This document shows, piece by piece, positions 62,057 through 64,000 of a stretch of 64,000 nucleotides of DNA. The DNA is taken from contig NZ_VOIW01000011.1 in assembly GCF_009659625.1 (NCBI RefSeq), positions 16,496 to 80,495 on the forward strand, given 5' to 3'. The position numbers and the translations under genes were made by a program. The notes beneath the pieces are model-generated. The model had not been told where the DNA came from and searched no databases. It saw nothing but the letters and a program-made list of their open reading frames with translations. The DNA is from Pseudomonas haemolytica. Its GTDB lineage: Bacteria > Pseudomonadota > Gammaproteobacteria > Pseudomonadales > Pseudomonadaceae. Numbering within the stretch: position 1 is the first letter of the stretch; each line of letters opens with the position of its first letter.

Positions 62057-62806
62057 TCAAGACAAAGGACATGCCATCGCCAGACCCACGAACACCAGGT
62101 CAGGCACCAGTCGTGCCTGTGGCGCAGCATCCGAGACCAAGTCAGCATCCCCTCCAGTCAGAAAGACCGTGAAATCTTCACCCCAGTAGCTTCGAGCCAA
62201 CTCAAGCTGAGTCAGCACGAACCCTCTAAGCATGAGCGTACAACCGCGCTCAACAGCCTCTACAGTCGTCCGGCCAGGAGAAAGGCGCTCCAGAGCTCTC
62301 TCAGCCGCTACATCGCCATAGCGTATCTTGCGCGTATGGGTGCGCAGTTGGTTGCGCATAAGCGGCATTCCAGGACAAATAAACCCACCCACATGCTCAC
62401 CATCCGAGCTAATAAAATCTGCGGTGGCCGCCGTACCAAAATCGAGCACCAGACAAGCGCCAGATGCCAATTTGAATGCACCAAGCATCGCCAACCAGCG
62501 ATCAAGCCCAAGTCGTTCGAAGTCTTCGTAGCCGTTGCGCACTCCGGCCATCTCTCTCGCAGAGCCAGCACAGGATACGGTAACGCCAAATGCTTCCACC
62601 AACGCGACGACTAGCTTATCGGTTTCCTCAAGCGCTCGAACGCTCACTAATCGACAACGCGTGAGCAGAAGACCAGAAAGAGCCGTCAGACCGTCAATCA
62701 GTGCAATATCCGAGTCCGCGATGCCTTCCGCAGAAATACTTGCTCCACTCGATTCAAGTACACGCCATTTAATGAAGCTATTTCCACAGTCGAGCTCAAG
62801 AATCAT
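62057..62806 (-). CDS. coaX: Type III pantothenate kinase CoaX
   Basis: CoaX phosphorylates pantothenate, the first step of coenzyme A synthesis, and is not feedback-inhibited. The 249-residue product starts MILELDCGNSFIKWRVLESS, with the N-terminal phosphate-binding Asp in LDCGNS, and continues with ACLVLDFGTAATADFISSDG and the GGFICPGMPLMRNQL motif of the family. An in-frame GTG one codon upstream exists; the ATG at 62806 matches homologues. It overlaps the end of birA by 11 bases. Confidence 0.96.
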   Translation of the reverse strand: MILELDCGNSFIKWRVLESSGASISAEGIADSDIALIDGLTALSGLLLTRCRLVSVRALEETDKLVVALVEAFGVTVSCAGSAREMAGVRNGYEDFERLGLDRWLAMLGAFKLASGACLVLDFGTAATADFISSDGEHVGGFICPGMPLMRNQLRTHTRKIRYGDVAAERALERLSPGRTTVEAVERGCTLMLRGFVLTQLELARSYWGEDFTVFLTGGDADLVSDAAPQARLVPDLVFVGLAMACPLS

Positions 62807-63755
62807 CACGCAACCTCAGGCTTAACTCACCACCGCTGTATATTTTCTCAACACCATCGACATCCAAACGCAACGCGCCCTGACGATCCACACCAAGCAC
62901 CACCCCATCAATCTGGCTGGCGCCCGCAATGAGAGACACAGGCTTACCCTGCCACAAGTGGTGCAGCTCCCACTCTTCTTGCAACCCGGCAAAACCAGCA
63001 ATCTTATGTCGATCCAGGTAGCTTTGCAGTTGCAACCCCAGGCGCGCCACTAAGTGGTTGCGGTCAACAGGAAAGCCAGTCTCGAGCTGCATCGAGGTCC
63101 ATTGCTGATCGACCTCATCAGCCTTCTGCATATTTACGTTGATACCTATCCCAAGAACAACGTGACAGATATCTGCAGGATCCCCGACCAACTCAAGCAA
63201 GATGCCAGAAATTTTCTTGCACCCAACCAAGACATCATTGGGCCACTTCAAGGCAGCACCCTGCACACCCAACTCACGCAAGACCTGCATCACTGCCAAC
63301 CCCACGACGAGACTCAAGCCCTCCAACTGTCGCAGACCACCCTCAATACGCAATACGAGGCTGTAATAAACATTTTGCGCAAATGGGCTGATCCATTTGC
63401 GACCCCGCCGGCCCCTGCCAGCTGTTTGCTGCTCCGCCACCACTACAAAGGGCGCCGCGCAGTTCGCTGCGACTAGGCGTAAAGCTTCGGCATTGGTGGA
63501 ATCAATAGAGTCGAAAATGTGAACGGGCCAGGCTAAGGGAGCCGCCCCCAGAGAAATCTGCGCAGCATCCAAGAACACCAGCGGCGTAGCCAACTGATAT
63601 CCACGACCCCGGACCTTATGAATGGGCAGATTCAGCTCGGCCTCGAGATGCTGGAGCTGCTTCCACACAGCGCTGCGACTGACCCCGAGGGCGGCGCCAA
63701 GAGCCTCTCCGGAATGAAATCGACCATCTTTCAGAAGTTTCAACAACATCAGCAT
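62796..63755 (-). CDS. birA: Bifunctional biotin ligase/repressor BirA
   Basis: BirA attaches biotin to the carboxylase carrier protein and represses the biotin operon when biotin is plentiful. The 319-residue product has an N-terminal winged helix (MLMLLKLLKDGRFHSGEALG...VSRSAVWKQLQHL), the ligase centre with the biotinyl-AMP loop TAGRGRRGRKW, the KWPNDVLV motif, and the C-terminal SH3-like domain ending SGGELSLRL. It is the first gene of the birA-coaX-SPOR unit and follows the rRNA terminator by about 120 bases, in which I see no further gene. Confidence 0.97.
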   Translation of the reverse strand: MLMLLKLLKDGRFHSGEALGAALGVSRSAVWKQLQHLEAELNLPIHKVRGRGYQLATPLVFLDAAQISLGAAPLAWPVHIFDSIDSTNAEALRLVAANCAAPFVVVAEQQTAGRGRRGRKWISPFAQNVYYSLVLRIEGGLRQLEGLSLVVGLAVMQVLRELGVQGAALKWPNDVLVGCKKISGILLELVGDPADICHVVLGIGINVNMQKADEVDQQWTSMQLETGFPVDRNHLVARLGLQLQSYLDRHKIAGFAGLQEEWELHHLWQGKPVSLIAGASQIDGVVLGVDRQGALRLDVDGVEKIYSGGELSLRLRDDS

Positions 63756-63877
63756 GCAGGTATCGCCTCACAATGAGGCACGCATAATAGCCATGCGCAG
63801 GGTCATTGCATAGAAAGGCCGTTCGTTAGCACTCAGGGCATGAGCGATGCCTTTTAATATTTTCAAGCGCCCAAAAC

Positions 63878-63908
63878 AAAACCCCAACTGCTTTCGCAAT
63901 TGGGGTTT
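63878..63908 (-). terminator. Terminator of the rRNA operon
   Basis: AAACCCCAA and TTGGGGTTT form the stem around an 13-base loop; on the minus strand TTGTTTTGGG follows. It lies 12 bases downstream of the 5S rRNA 3' end. Confidence 0.9.
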
Positions 63909-63919
63909 CGGAATTTAAT

Positions 63920-64000
63920 CTTGACGATGACCTACTCTCACATGGGGAAACCCCACACTACCATCGGCGATGCATCGTTTCACTACTGAGTTCGGGATGG
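63920..64000 (-). rRNA. 5S ribosomal RNA (3' portion, cut by window edge)
   Basis: The last 81 bases of 5S rRNA on the minus strand. It reads CCATCCCGAACTCAGTAGTG, then GCATCGCCGATGGTAGTGTG, and ends GAGAGTAGGTCATCGTCAAG, matching the Pseudomonas 5S consensus. The 5' end and the remaining rRNA genes lie beyond the window. Confidence 0.97.

Overview
The window reads as a chromosomal segment of a Pseudomonas of the fluorescens group. Three things point there: the protein sequences, two paired REP elements of the GTGGGAG...CTTGCTC type common in that group, and the gene order. From memory of the P. aeruginosa PAO1 map, the left end follows PA4056-PA4068 and the right end follows PA4232-PA4280. 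Between them lies a block (lhr to tam) that I do not remember at this place in PAO1. No prophage, insertion sequence, CRISPR array or integrase was found.

Left part (1-8759): ribD (cut by the window edge) and nrdR; a lipoprotein, a small methyltransferase and the chaperedoxin cnoX; then a four-gene unit behind a Zur-type palindrome: a histidine-rich periplasmic protein, a MacB/LolD-type ABC ATPase, its permease and a DUF3299 protein. It looks like a zinc-starvation envelope system. ompW follows behind an Anr/Fnr-like site.

Middle part (8927-23140): the giant helicase lhr, a large MscS-family channel, a DUF72 gene reduced to 35 codons, the ybhP-clsB-ybhN membrane-lipid operon, an alpha/beta hydrolase with a DUF3182 gene, a GlxA-type regulator divergent from an isochorismatase-type hydrolase, and tam.

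ssb to katA (23266-30401): ssb, a YajR-like transporter and divergent uvrA behind a LexA-like box, then a haem-less ferritin and a catalase. This is a DNA-repair and iron/oxidative-stress cluster.

Translation and transcription core (30595-64000, all on the minus strand). In transcription order, from high to low coordinates: a partial 5S rRNA with terminator; birA, coaX and a SPOR protein; tRNA-Tyr, -Gly and -Thr; tRNA-Trp with secE and nusG; rplKAJL-rpoBC; the str operon (rpsL, rpsG, fusA, tuf); the S10 operon; the spc operon to secY and rpmJ; and the alpha operon ending with rplQ. Strong sigma70 promoters can be read before tRNA-Tyr, tRNA-Trp/secE, rpsL and rpsJ. Terminator- or attenuator-like hairpins sit at several operon joints. 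The second tuf copy usually found between tRNA-Thr and tRNA-Trp is absent.

Nothing here is clearly a new defence or mobile system. The best candidates for new biology are the Zur-controlled ABC/DUF3299 unit, the DUF72 remnant, the tufB loss and the perfect hairpin inside the spc operon. No stretch longer than about 300 bases lacks a gene; the longer gaps are described in the entries next to them.
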